Source: Nymphaea colorata (taxonomy: Eukaryota; Streptophyta; Magnoliopsida; Nymphaeales; Nymphaeaceae). From it: 64,000 bases of DNA. Both the position numbers and the translations under genes were made by a program. The stretch spans positions 9,174,505 through 9,238,504 of the forward strand of contig NC_045140.1 of assembly GCF_008831285.2 (NCBI RefSeq). The letters run 5' to 3'. The notes beneath the pieces were generated by a model, which made no database searches, had not been told where the DNA came from, and worked only from the letters and a program-made list of their open reading frames with translations. This document shows positions 12,019 to 23,939 of this stretch, one piece after another (position 1 is the stretch's first letter; the number at the start of each line of letters is the position of its first letter).

Positions 12019-12560
12019 CATTTCCAGTTTCCATAAAAATGAAAAATAGGCTACGTGGTACATAAAGATAAAAAATTAATGAGATTTTGTTTGTTTGCAT
12101 TTATCATCTATACATCAATATGAGAAAAACATTTTCATAAGTTTAAGGTGAAAATCATGTAAGAATTTGAGACGATTGATCTAAGCCATTTACACTAATT
12201 ATTTTGTGTCTTCTAAAGAGACAAGTTAAGGATGGTATATTTGTCAATAAAAGAAAGTAAAAGAGGAAATTAGTTAAGAAATCTGAGTTGGACAAATGCA
12301 AATTAAAGCTGTTGGATGTCTGCACCAGAGGAGACGCATGCCCAAAAGGCACTCAACGAATCTCAACTTGGCAACACTAGTAAGTGGAGGATCATATGAT
12401 GAAAGATAGAAAATTTCTTCAAATAAGAAAGAAAGCAACACACTATAAGATCACATATTAATAGCTAAATGTGAAATATCATTGAATAGCACAATGATAA
12501 ATATGGAATCTAGTGACAAATCACCACCCAAGGTCTTCCTTATTCATTTTAGCACCCATG
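12019..12560. other. intergenic, 3' flank of the alpha-glucosidase gene
   Basis: AT-rich sequence with no repeat or gene that I can support. It must contain the 3' untranslated region of the minus-strand glucosidase gene immediately next to 12573. Confidence 0.5.
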
Positions 12561-12572
12561 CTTTTCTTGGTT

Positions 12573-15500
12573 TCACGCCATCTGCATGGTCAACTCAAAG
12601 TTCTGACCTACCACCACACATAATCCATTAATCACTGCTACGCCGTTGTCTCCCTTGCCCTCCATGGCGACCTTCACCTTGGAGACATCCACTGGGTTTC
12701 CATTAACTGTCAAAATCAATTCTTTTAGTTGTGATCTGGGTTTCAATCCCACAACAACCACAGTCTCGATCAGCAACTTCTGGCCCAAAGCATAGTCGCC
12801 GTTCTGCACTTGGGAAGATAGCTTCACTGCATTTCCTTGCATCACAGCGTGGAACTGCATAAGTGTCCAGCCGTTTCCTGCTCCTCCCATCTCCACCTGC
12901 TCCCCATCATCCAAAAACAGTTCTCCTTCTGCTCCTTCACCATTTCCCAATGCTACCAACAGCGTGAAAGGCGTCTTCCTTGCTTCGGCCGTTGTTGCTG
13001 CTACTTCCTGCATTGGCAGTACGCTGCCTGCACGGACGTGGACATTGATATTCTCCAAGGGTGCATCGAGGGTGATGGTCCTCCCACTAGGCACGCTCAA
13101 GCTCGTGTTGAGATCAAACATGTCGAACCACGTTCCTGCAGGGAAGTATGCATCGACACTACTTTGTCCCTGTCTCAGTATTGGCGACACCATCAACCCC
13201 TTGCCAATCAGGAATTGTTTGTCGATGCCATGGGTGTTGATGTCATCTGCAAAGGAGTAGAAGAGCGGTCGAGCAATGGGCGATCCGGTCAAGTGTGCCT
13301 GGTACATGAGAGTATAATAGTATGGCAACAGCTTGTATCGAAGACCCAATGCCTTCTTTGCAGACTCAGTTACCGTCTCCCACAAATAGAGCTCCTGTCT
13401 CCTAGAGGTAATGGTAGCATGATTGCGAGAGAATGGATAGAAGGCACCGAGTTGAATCCACCGGTTGCAGAGCTCTTCATTTGTCTGGCCATTGAAGCCG
13501 CAGATGTCTGATCCTACCATGGGCACCCCAAAGAGGCCGAAGTTGAGCATGCCCGATATGGAGAAGGCAAGATCATCCCAAGTTGCAGAGTTGTCACCAG
13601 TCCAATGGGCAGTGTGCACTCCTGAACCCACAAACGTAGATCGGGACAAGACAAACGGCCTCTTCTGGGTGACATTAGCCAGGGCCATCTTCGTGGCACG
13701 AGCCTCCGTCAAGCCATACAGCCCATGAGCGTTGTACTCCAATACGTTGCCGTAATGTTCTGTGCTGGCAGAGAGCGTCCTCTCGCCGAGCGGGCGCCTC
13801 GATCCGCCGGCGTTGATCTTGTAAGGTGGATTGTCGTAGATGGTCATGTTAGAGTTGTCACAGATGAGGCAGCATTGTGTTTGTTGGCCGGGGCGAGGGC
13901 AGGGGCCATTGGCCGGCAGCTTGCAGGAAGTGCCGGAGCAGAAGTTGGACACCTCATTCATGTCGATCCAGAGGCCGTCGAAGGGGATGACGTCGTGGAA
14001 TTCCTGGATCTCGCGCTGCCAGTAAGGGAGAGACGCCGGGTTCATGAAGTCCGGGAAGTTGACTGGGCCAGGCCAGACCTGTGCCAGGTAAGGTTGACCG
14101 TTGCGTTTGATGTAGATGTCTGCTTCAAGGCCCCGAACATATGACTTGTAGTCTTGATGCACGTTGATCCCTGCAGGATTGGATTAAGCAATCGGTCAAT
14201 GGCTGCATTCTTGCATTTGGGCATGTTCTACTTTGCTACAAATCTAATGAGCTAGCCACTTAGGCTAATCTTGGTTCGATTCTTGCACCATAGCTGAAAA
14301 CACCTTAGATTGGTTTGATTACCTGGGTCCACTATGAGCACGTATTTTTGGCCATTTTGGTGCAGTCTATCCGTGAAGGACTTCATTTTGTTGAGGGGAA
14401 AGTTCACAGGGTCCAATGTGAAGTCTCTGAACTGGTCCATGTAGTCAATGTCCGTCCACATCACTTCCAATGGAATGCCGGCTTTCGCATAGCCATCGAC
14501 CACGCCCTCCAGGTCCTCCACGTTCTTGTAACCATATCGGCACTGGTGGAAGCCTGACTTGCACACATGCTCGGTTAAGAAGAAAAGGTTCCAAAATGTC
14601 AGAAAGAACAGAAGTAAAGAGGTAAGGTCTGTACCAAATGACCAGTAAGGCATTGGGGCGGGTCGGCCGATGAGTTCCGTGTACTGCTGCACCACGGCCG
14701 CCGGCGTATCGCCGGCAAAGAAATAGAAGTCGAGGATCCCACCGTCGATCTTGTACGTGATCTGCGATGGACGGTAGATGACGTCCATCCCGTTGCTGTT
14801 GAGCAGTAGCACTCCGTGGGCTTTCCCGCTGGGTGCTCTGAGGTCCATGTAGAAGGGATGTGTCCCATAGAGGTTCAAGCCCACCGCCGAGCTGCCGATG
14901 TCCTCGTTCCACATTGTCAGGGTCAAGTAGTCATTACCGCCGAGTCGGAACGAGCGCAGGGTGTGCTCGCCGAGTCCGTAGATGGACGACGAACCGGCAG
15001 GTAAGGATGTGGAGATGGACAAGAATTGGTCCTTGAAGACGAGACCAGCAACCGAACCGTCTGGATCATTGTTTGTTCCGGTTCTGGTGTCGAAGAGCGT
15101 CTCGGTGGAGGACCGCCTAGTGATGAAGAAGTTGAAGGGGTTGGTGGTGTAGGTGAAGACGAGGTCGGAGTCGGGGACGGAGAACTTGCCGCCCTCAGGC
15201 GGAGGGGCGGTGCTGCTGCCTAATAGACGTCGACCCCCGTGGATGAAAGGCTTTTGTGTCCCGCGGGGGATGATCTCTTGTGGAACCTCCCATCTCGGTC
15301 TGTCTGAGTCGGTTATTTTCACTCTCAGTCTCGTGGGTGTCTCGTACCTGAAAAAGATTTCGTTTTACATTTACTTAAACTGTTGGGAGGAGAGGAAGAC
15401 GCAACGACAAGAAATTCCTGTCCTTAATACCCAGGACATCACCTACAGCATCTTTACCTCATCAGCATCTTTACCATATCTGACACATAAGGCCCACCGC

Positions 15501-16508
15501 ATTCAAACACGAGACACGTTGTGTACGCGCTCCACAGTCGGACCACTACCAAACTGGCCAACTGGTTGGCATTATTGCAAAATATTTTTGTTTCGATCTT
15601 ATGCCTTTGTCATAATATTTTATATATATATATATTTAAAATGATGACTTTAGCTTTTCAAAATTATTTATTTAAAACTGCACCATTAGTATAATAAATG
15701 ATAAACCGAAAAATAAAGAGAAAAAATTAATTCATATTTTCATCATTTAATATTAATTAACACATTTTTTTAAAATTTTCTCTCAACTGATATCTTATTT
15801 AAATGGACAGCTTTGAGAGATAACTATAATCATCTTTAATACTCTCGCTAGATTATCTTTAAGACTCTTCCCATTAAGGGCAAGAATAAAATATGAGAGG
15901 AGGAAATATTTATTATTTATAAATAATAAAGATGCAATGACGGAAATGCCCTTTCAGTGGATAAGACAGGAAAAAGTAAAACTTTAACCATCTCTTCTTC
16001 GAGTTCATTCTTATCATTTTGCAATTCTAAGAAAAGAAGGAAATGCCATTCGGGACTGAGAGTTAGTCCTGGATGTGCTGCGCCGACAACGCGCAACATA
16101 AAAAGGCCAAAAATAAAGAACCGACGAACCACTGTTTAGGAAGCAAAACGCGAGCAAAAGCAACCAAGCAAAAAGTCAGGACTCGCATGAAAACTCCATT
16201 AAGCTCGAGGAGGAGGGGGGGGGGGGGAAGGGGATGAAGAGCAAGGAGAGAAGAGACGATTAATTAAAATATTACCAGACGTTGAGGTCGAGGTTCTGAA
16301 TGTCCGGGCCATACTTGTCGGAGGCGTTGATGAGGCAGAGCTTCGCGGAGATGCTTTTGCCGTCCGGGCTGGTGGAGATCGACCGGACGGCGTAGCCATG
16401 CCCCAGCACGTACTGACCCCAAACGCCTCCCGGCGCTGAGTACAAGAGCACCAGCAGCAGCAGCACGAGATATCTCGACCACCCACCTCCCATCGTCGCC
16501 ATCATCAT
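12573..16508 (-). CDS. alpha-glucosidase, glycoside hydrolase family 31, secreted (four exons, 924 aa)
   Basis: Hydrolyses terminal alpha-glucosidic bonds; plant members act in the apoplast or wall. Exons on the minus strand: 16508-16276, 15347-14635, 14553-14323, 14170-12573. All introns are GT-AG and phases agree (2,775 nt including stop). The signal peptide covers about residues 1-31 (hydrophobic [10 protein letters not shown] core). Exon 2 holds the N-terminal galactose-mutarotase-like region ([20 protein letters not shown]). The catalytic barrel has the nucleophile aspartate (about 462) in WIDMNE and the acid/base aspartate (about 585) in HWTGDN, followed by GSDICGF. The [10 protein letters not shown] and MWTDIDYMD segments and the closing ELFLDDGE resemble plant alpha-glucosidases more than alpha-xylosidases, though activity cannot be settled from sequence. 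Four start codons lie close together; the first is taken. Length and catalytic residues are complete, so it looks functional. Confidence 0.93.
14554..14634 (-). other. 81-nt stop-free intron 2 of the alpha-glucosidase gene
   Basis: On the minus strand the intron starts GTACAGACC and ends AAGTCAG. Removing it restores the conserved [13 protein letters not shown] sequence. Its length is a multiple of three and it contains no in-frame stop, so a retained copy would insert 27 residues, mostly hydrophobic ([14 protein letters not shown]), just before the catalytic barrel's conserved FHQCRYG. The splice assignment is supported by family conservation on both sides. Confidence 0.85.
15348..16275 (-). 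other. 928-nt intron 1 of the alpha-glucosidase gene
   Basis: AT-rich, with GTAATA at the 5' splice site and TTTTTCAG at the 3' splice site. It contains a (TA)n stretch around 15622-15634 and no identifiable repeat or gene. A run of C on the minus strand (G on plus, about 16213-16227) lies close to the intron start. Confidence 0.8.
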
Positions 16509-16584
16509 CTCTCTCTCTGTCTCTATGGAGAGAGGAGCGCTATTAGTGCGAATTGGTGTGGAAAGTGTGAGGTTCCTGGTCTCG

Positions 16585-16591
16585 ATTTATA
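16585..16591 (-). promoter_or_regulatory. TATA box of the alpha-glucosidase gene
   Basis: TATAAAT on the minus strand, 77 bp before the first ATG, within CTCTCTATAAATCGAG. This implies a start near 16555 and a short leader containing a GA-rich stretch (16509-16532), common in plant 5' untranslated regions. Confidence 0.7.
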
Positions 16592-16599
16592 GAGAGCAT

Positions 16600-17720
16600 G
16601 GCCGCTCGATCTCGCTTTTCTTCCGTTCTGTGGTCCGGCGATCCTCATCGTCTATCTGCGCATCAACGACGGTGGCTTGATTTTGCGTCTATCAACTGAG
16701 ACGGTTTTGCCTATGACGCAACGCCTCATCACTGCCGCGGAGGGAGGGGGACGTCATCCCGTCCAATGGAGTGAAGATCAGGGCAGAAGGAAACGACGAT
16801 AAGAAAAAGGAGATTCTTCAAAAGGGCTCGTCCGTTCCAGGGAACCATGTCTTTTGACGACTCCGTCTTGTTAACGGGTCAGATCATATCACCTTTTCTG
16901 GTACAACTTAAACCACGCGCCGAATGGTTCTGTACTGTGTACTGTAATAGGTAGGAAGGCGTCGCCTCAAGGGTGATGTGTGTGCTAGCAAGGATAAACA
17001 GGTGGTGATCGTATCGTTTTGATAGAGATGTCAACCGATCTATTTCAATTTAAATTGAATATATTTTTTAATCATTGATCATATCTTCTTACTCCTTATT
17101 CAATTATGAATTCAGATCCAACAAAATAATATCTGAACCAGGACTTAAATATTAAATTCGATTTTTCATTTCAACTTTTATTTTTTAAAATGTAAAGGTA
17201 TTGAATATAGGATATTTATTTAAAATGAAATTTAATATGAGTCCAAAACCAATCAAATGTCATTTTTTAAATTTGAATCCGATCAAAATTCTTGATCGAA
17301 TATTAAATTTAATTTTTTATCCAAATCAAATATATTGACCTTGTTCTTCTTGAGGAAAGAGTTGATGGTTTTATATGTTTGCGCTATGCATTGGTAGAGG
17401 AAAAGGATGAGCCTAAAATGATAAAGGGAACTTCCGAAGCATATAACGACAAATCAAATTAGATAAGCGGTTGCCAGAAAAACCGAGAACGCATCGAGAG
17501 GGGAAAACTGTAGGCCTAAACCAGATATGATAAAGCAACTTATCGGCTATATAAAGACAAACTAAATTAAAATAGGCAGTTGAGGATAGAGATCGAGTTT
17601 TGTGCTTCAATCCCCTGCACCTACAATAGCATTCCTGGGCCCATAAAAACTCTCTTCTCATCTTACCTCTAAGAAAAAGAGTTGTGCATTTTTGCTTTCA
17701 AAAAAATTGTAATACTTCGA
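16600..17720. other. intergenic, upstream of the glucosidase promoter
   Basis: GC-richer to about 16900 (probably promoter-proximal), then AT-rich. No gene or clear repeat seen. Confidence 0.5.
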
Positions 17721-17721
17721 G

Positions 17722-18186
17722 GTAGCCAGAAATTTGGTGTTAAGGGGCACTAATTCAAAATCTCTAGCACTTTTAGAGCACCACTATACATAAAAGAGTA
17801 AAGCGCTTAAAACAACAATTTGAAACCAAAAGATGTTTGTGGGGTTGGTGTGAGACTTGTGGTTTGTTTATTTGTCTTTTACTTTTAAAAATCTTGTATC
17901 CATGTAGCCAGAAATTTCGGGTTGAGTGACTCTAATTCAAAATCTCTCACAATTTTGGAGAACCACTATATATAAATGAGTAAAGTGCTTGAAACAACAA
18001 TATGAAATTAAGATTTTGTGGGGTTGGTGTGGCCTGTGGGACTTGTGTTTTTTTTGCTTTAACTTTTTAAAAGCTTCTACTCCTTGGGGTAGCCAGAAAT
18101 TTTGGATTTGGGGGCACCAATTCAAAATCTCACACAGTTTTAGAGCACGCTTAAAGCAACAACATGAAACTAAAAGATCTTTGTAC
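17722..18186 (+). repeat. three tandem copies of an approximately 182-bp repeat
   Basis: Copies begin at 17722, 17904 and 18089 with GTAGCCAGAAATTT. They continue with a GGGGCACYAATTCAAAATCTC-like segment, AGAGCACCACTATA, a block of AAAACAACAA and a GTGGGGTTGGTGTG segment. Periods are 182 and 185 bp; the third copy is cut short after about 98 bp. The opening GTAGCCAGAAATTTT resembles GGAGCCAGAAAATTTT at 53040, so the unit may come from the terminal part of a hAT-like element. Confidence 0.8.
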
Positions 18187-18189
18187 ACC

Positions 18190-19050
18190 TGCCTATATGT
18201 GGCTCAACTTACGGCTTGTGTCACAAGATTGCATGGTCCTTTTCCACCGAAGAAATGATTGTCATCACTAAATAAATACATTTCCTTCTCATGGAGTAAA
18301 TGACTTCAATCATATTTATTGTTGCCCCGTTCCTACTTAATGGAGAATGGAGAGCATAATCGACTGCTGCGGTTGAGAGTCGGCATCAACATAAATTGGT
18401 GAAGAAAAAAAGACCAGTTTCAAAAGGGCTTTATAATGTCTACTCAACTTCAACTTATACAATGGCAAGAAAGAAGTCATGAACAAGAAAAGAAACAATG
18501 GGTGGGAAATCACTTCAACAAAAATATGAAACACCCACGGTCTTCGACAAGAAGAAAGCATCGACAAACACAGTGTCTTTTTCTTCGCGGTGAGCAGTGG
18601 GGGAGGCAGAAAAGTTGGTTGGAGTGGCATTTGTTTAAAAATATTTAAGCATGGTGGGGCACATATGATTCTCATTTAAAAATAAAAAACTTTTAAGAAA
18701 CTGGTGTGGTCCACTTATGGTGAGGCTTTACATGCTTTGGCAGGATTCCTACCATGCCGGTGACGATAAATGCATCAACCACGGTTTTTCTTCCCACTCT
18801 AACTTCATACAGGCCGCAATGAGGGAGGCTTCCCGGTTCCCCTCCAACATGTTGATTCTAGTGAATTTGTTAGTGACGTTTTTCTCTTTAGCAATTTCAC
18901 AAATGCACGACCGAGTATGCTTTTTTATAGCGACTGAGTCAGAAAAATTATTTGGAAGGATACTGATTGACAGGTTTTCATACTGAATAGGCACTTACAC
19001 GTATAACAAAATAAATATTAAATGATCTTAACATTAAAATGAAAACAAAA
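18190..19050. other. intergenic, nothing recognised
   Basis: Several frames of 80-110 codons occur on both strands but none shows a known domain or supporting context. Confidence 0.45.
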
Positions 19051-19223
19051 TGGGCAGTAACTGCCCATACCTGCTTATATGAGGCTTTGCCACAGCTTTG
19101 TTACAATGTTAATGTTAAAGCTATATATATATATATATATAGTGTTGAGAAGCTGGGCAGTAACTACCCATATCAGCTTATATGTGGCTTTGCCACAGCT
19201 TTGTTACAAGCTTAATGTTAAAG

Positions 19224-19270
<47 letters not shown>
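19051..19270 (+). repeat. 103-bp tandem duplication with (TA)n tracts
   Basis: Copy 1 starts at 19051 and copy 2 at 19154. Both read TGGGCAGTAACTRCCCATA, then CTTATATGNGGCTTTGCCAC and a (TA)n tail. The first contains the perfect palindrome GGGCAGT-A-ACTGCCC. The second TA tract (about 19226-19270) is longer. Confidence 0.8.
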
Positions 19271-19271
<1 letters not shown>

Positions 19272-19425
19272 CGTGAATCTGTATGCTCCCACATTGTAGT
19301 TCCAATACGACGCTTGAGCACTATTGTCAGAACTTGTAAGACAAAAAAAAAAAAAAACTTGTTTGCACCATGCTCTAACGACACCCCTCTCTCACCCAAA
19401 CCCCTCTTTCCTGGTCTTCCACCAA

Positions 19426-19603
19426 CGTAGCGGAGCTACATATAGGCTGCCTACCTACACCAGCAACACAATTTTTATTTATTTTACATATTTTTACGTA
19501 AATGTCTTAAAATTATTTATTTATTTATATATGTTGTGCCCCTTAAAAAATGAAAATTTCTACAATAATGTCCCATAACAAAAAAATTCTGGCTTCGCCA
19601 TTG
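19426..19603 (+). mobile_element. hAT-like MITE, 178 bp
   Basis: Begins CGTAGCGGAGCTACATA and ends with the inverted counterpart TTCTGGCTTCGCCATTG. The interior is AT-rich, with TTTTTATTTATTTTACATA and GTTGTGCCCCTT segments. It aligns along its whole length with the element at 60491-60637. I see no convincing target duplication for this copy. Confidence 0.65.
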
Positions 19604-19650
19604 CACCCACCTCATATCCATCTTGCATTTCCCGGTAGAAAGAGAATACT

Positions 19651-22600
19651 TGTTAATACCCCAAATTTTTCTACATCCCAATTGAAGCAATGTGAAAATT
19701 TTCCAAAAAAAAAATTGTGTAAAATGCAATTCCAAAGCTAATTTCGAATCTAAAGAACAATTTAGATTCCAATCATGAATTTATCTCATGACACAAATCC
19801 CAATGTAGGATTACGAGTCCAAGCTATGACAATATTAGGATTTGAAATCTAAATTCAATTGCAAATGTCATTTGACATCTAAATCCAATTGCAAATGTCA
19901 TTTGAAATCCAAATCCAATTGTGAAATTCAAATTTTGACTTAAATCGGAGAATTGGATCTAATTTATTTTAAATTGCTACGTGCGACCCACGTGTGGACC
20001 CCACCTAGCCCGTGTGGTCAAGAGCCCCCCAGGGGTCACGCCCTACCCCCATTTAAAGAAAATAAATATTTTTTTTCTCAATTAAATGAAAAAATCATTT
20101 TCAAGGAGAAATGAATGACATCATAACTAAAAACTTTGGAAAAGAGAAACATTTATGCATCTCTCTCTTCTTTAAGTAGGTCATCTTTAAAGAGGGGTCA
20201 ATATTTGAAAAACAATAAGTAGGCTGGTCAAACGCATTTAATTCAAGTAGGTTCGACCCTACTGCACCCAAATCTCAGCTAGGCTTAGTCAACATGAGCC
20301 CAGCTTGACAAAAAGGTAGGTCTATCTCACGATCCAATTAATGGACAAAAATAGACTTTGACCAAATCAAGTCCACTTTGACTAAGATCAGTCAAAGTAC
20401 AATTTAGCTCAATTAAGAGCTTTCTTCACTCAAATTCATCAAATTACCTCAAACAAAGTCAAACTACTTATAAATGAGCTTTGACTTTGGTCAATTGGTC
20501 AAAATTGACCAATCTGAATAATTTTGTCTTTTTATGATCAAATTGAGATTACAGAGCCTAAAATTGGTTTATGAAAGACACATATACATTTGAATTTGTC
20601 AAATGTATAAATTAAACATCAAATTAAAATTCAAAATTTCAAACCAAAGTTTAATTCAATTGAAATCCATTTTCAATCAAGTTGTGGACAAAAATATCGT
20701 TTTCAAACCAAATTTGATAAAATTTTCAAATTTTATTCAAATTTAAATTGAATTATTATAATTCAATGACATTTGGAGCTTAAAAACTAGGTTTTAACCT
20801 AACAAGCTTGATTTCAAATAATAAATAAATAAATGGCACAAAATAAGACAAAAACCTGTGCAAGGACATTTTTGTCCAAAATTTTGGTCAAGGTTGGTCA
20901 GCTATGTCTGAACCAAGGTTGACCAAACCTAACCCAGCTCACCTAGCTCGTGTAAATGGGATAATGGGATAAGAATGATTAAATGGAGCCATTAAAAACT
21001 CATTTAATCTATTTTTCATCTCCCTAAGCTTTGTTTAATTTTTCAAGGCAAATTAAAAGAGGTGGTTGAACCCACCTCCTCCTCTATATAAACCTCACCT
21101 TGGCCACCAAGGGGATGATGAATTTTTGAGCATTTTCACCAAGTTGCTACAGCCAAGGAGCTAGGAGGGAGAAGCCAAGGAGGAGAAAGAAGATTCATCC
21201 AAGCATTCTTCCCCCCTCTCTCATTTTCGTCTTCATTTCTTCTATTCTCTCTATTGAGTTTGCTAAGTTAGGGTACTTAAGTGAACCCTTACTTAGGATT
21301 TTCGTGAAGAGAAGCTCTCTCTTTCCCACTGTAAATTTCAGCAAGCGAGCTATTCTTATTCTAGCTTTGCTAAGCTCGAATCGAAGCTTGGATTCTTGCT
21401 TAGGATTGCATGATTTAGAAAACAAGTGAAGAAGAAGATCAAGTATCAAGACCAACCGCAAGGTAGGTAATTTTAACTCATTTCTCATATACTTTAGCTT
21501 ACTGTTGATTCATTTTAATTTCACCAATTCAAGGGAGGGGTTTATTTTCATTTGTTTAATAGCTGAAAATGATGTCCAGCTAGGAGAAACCTATGATTAA
21601 ATGTACATGCATAATGCATGCATACGTTGATTCATAAAGATGAATCCATGTATCAAATTTTGAAAAGGTCCCCAAGGCCACGTCCCTTTCAAAACAACCA
21701 GCTTAAAACCATTTTAAACTCCCCACCATGAGAGAATCCCATGGTGAGAGTGATTTTGCTGCAATATATATATGACGAAAAAGCCTATTAAGGATAGATG
21801 CATTCTCATTAATGTAATTCACCTTTACATGGCAAAACTAAAGATGGACTAGCTTGAACATTCATTTATCTCTTTCTATTTAAAGTTATTTTGTCTCATG
21901 CTTTTTCTTTTAATTGACCAAGGGTAGTAGGGAGATTTGAAACAAGTTTTCAATCTTCCTATGTAAAAGAACCCAGTCATAAATTATCATGATTCATGAG
22001 TCATACGGTTCCTTGATTAAATTTCATTTTGAAGAGTAAGATACATATATATATATATATTGTTATATAGATACACCTACAATCTCTTATTGAAAATCAT
22101 TTTTTCCTTTTAAAATCAGTTTGGAATACATTTCTAAACTGATTTTTAAGAAAGGAGATCATTTTGTTGATTTTCATAATACAAGGCTAAGAAATCATTT
22201 TCATTTCATTTTGAGATTTGCTTAATTTCAGCAATCCATACGTAAGACTTATGTAAGTTGTTGAAATCAGACCATAATGTACATGAAATGTCATTTTTCA
22301 ATCACGAAGTGACTATGTTGTGAACAACAATAAAATGGTTCTAGCCCTGCCTAATCGGCTTTCTAAAAGCCATTTAAAAATTTTTGATTTCATTCACCAA
22401 TTTTCAAACTTACATGTGATTGATCGAGTCTAAAAAATGATGTAAGATCATACTTCAAAAACCCTAATTTTTGTATCCCTTAAAGAACAAGACGAAAAAT
22501 GTTTTAATAGTCCTAGAAATGAATGGATCTTTTAGGACAAGGATCTGAAATTTTGTTTGATTTTGGGAAGAAAGAAAAGTTCTTAGAACTTCATGACATG

Positions 22601-23778
22601 AATGAGAACATATGGCACATGATTTTTGCCAACTTGAATGTTTAATTTACATAGAGTAAAACTGAATTTCATCATTTTCTAAGAGTCAAACACTCTTAGA
22701 ATCAATATTTTAATCCATTTAAATCAGAATAAAATCTGATTTTTATAACAATTTTGAGGAAAAATGATGATATCCACATTTCCTCTATATTTTAAAGTTT
22801 GATTTCATTCTCATTTGCCTAATTCTTAATTGTTTGGAGCTTCTCATCCATGACTCAAGCTTGTGGACTACATCTCTAAATCATGTGCTTAATAATATGA
22901 TGACATTTAGAGAAAGTTCTACATTTTAATCAAAATCAATTTTCATGCATAGATTGTATGATGTGTGATTGCAAATGAATGAACCTTGAGAGATTATGAG
23001 AGAGAGAAGAATGAATGTTTCATATAGTTTTCCTTCTTCTTTCATGCATTCACTTTCACTTAAAATCAATTGCACCACATGCATGTTCTCAAGAAATTAA
23101 ATGATTCAAATTAAGTTGCAAAAAGTGATCAACTCATATTGCAACAAGAATTTATAAACTTCACTTAATTTCAAAAAAATAACACAAGCAATGCATTCAC
23201 AATCTTGGCCAAAATATGTTTAGAAAACAATATGTTTTGTAACAATTTGGAACCTATGTTCTATCAAAAGAAGAACCCAAAATCAATTTTATTTGCTAAG
23301 GAAACTTAGCTATTTTCTCAAAAGTTGATCATAAGATAATCATCATTTCAACTCATGATTCATATTGAGTTCACAACAAAGAACTCAATCTCAAATCTTC
23401 AAAATCCTTCAAGAATTACGGATTTCAAATCAAATGATACCAAAACAAAGTTTTTTTTTAAATCAACTTGAAAACTCTCCAATCTTCAAATTTATTTTCA
23501 AAACAAGTTCATATCACTTATTCAAAATGAATTTTGGTTTTTGAATCTAAAATCTCAATGCACAAGCATATAGGATTTGCATCAATAACTCGTACATGAT
23601 CCAAATGATCCTTCGTCCTTGGTCCAATTACCCCTGTTAAAGGCGGCAGGAACGGTTGGACCTCGTACCGACAGGCGGATCCCTTTCTCTTGAAAATTTT
23701 TCCTCAAAACCTCAATTTTAAATGAATTTTGCTGATTCGCATTTCAACCCCCTTCGAGAAAGGGGTGGGGTGCGAACA
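19651..23778 (+). mobile_element. solo LTR, 4,128 bp, probably of a Tat-lineage gypsy element
   Basis: Begins TGTTAATACCCC and ends GGGGTGCGAACA, giving TGTT...AACA termini, and is flanked on both sides by the perfect 5-bp duplication ATACT (19646-19650 and 23779-23783). It contains no coding frame of note. It has a TATA box at 21085-21093 followed by leader-like sequence, and the end motif GACCTCGTACCGACAGG shared with the LTR ending near 9541. Absence of a second LTR or internal region points to LTR-LTR recombination. The family is inferred from the shared motif and length. Confidence 0.8.
21085..21093 (+). promoter_or_regulatory. TATA box inside the solo LTR
   Basis: TATATAAAC in CCACCTCCTCCTCTATATAAACC, followed by a CT- and GA-rich leader. 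This is the expected retroelement promoter and may still be usable as a start site because the LTR is structurally complete. Confidence 0.5.
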
Positions 23779-23804
23779 ATACTCTAACAAGTTGCCATTC
23801 AACC

Positions 23805-23935
23805 ACCACTATTCCTCTTTTGCATGCCTCCTCACACTCCGTCTACCGTCGAAACCACCACCACTTTCCTCTTCTGACCATAGGGCATGTGTTGTGTCCT
23901 TCAACCTGCCAAATGGCACATGGTGATGAAGGGGA
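23805..23935 (+). repeat. arm of an inverted repeat pair (partner 25840-25970)
   Basis: ACCACTATTCCTCTTTTGCA...CGAAACCACCACCACTTTCC matches the reverse complement of 25840-25970 (ACCATTGTTCCTCCTTTACA...CGAAACCACCACTACTTTCC). The identity is high enough to see by eye, with small indels. The family is unknown. Confidence 0.6.
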
Positions 23936-23939
23936 CTTG

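Noticed and set aside
12837-13511. 224-codon plus-strand open frame
   Set aside because: It is the antisense of the conserved alpha-glucosidase exon 4; no domain of its own.
13725-14144. 139-codon plus-strand open frame
   Set aside because: Also antisense to the GH31 catalytic exon and explained by its GC-rich codons.
12573-16508. Calling the GH31 gene alpha-xylosidase (XYL1)
   Set aside because: Segments such as MWTDIDYMD and the C-terminal ELFLDDGE fit plant alpha-glucosidases better; substrate still needs assay.
19426-19611. 8-bp target duplication for the MITE at 19426
   Set aside because: Flanks TCCACCAA and CACCCACC do not match well enough.
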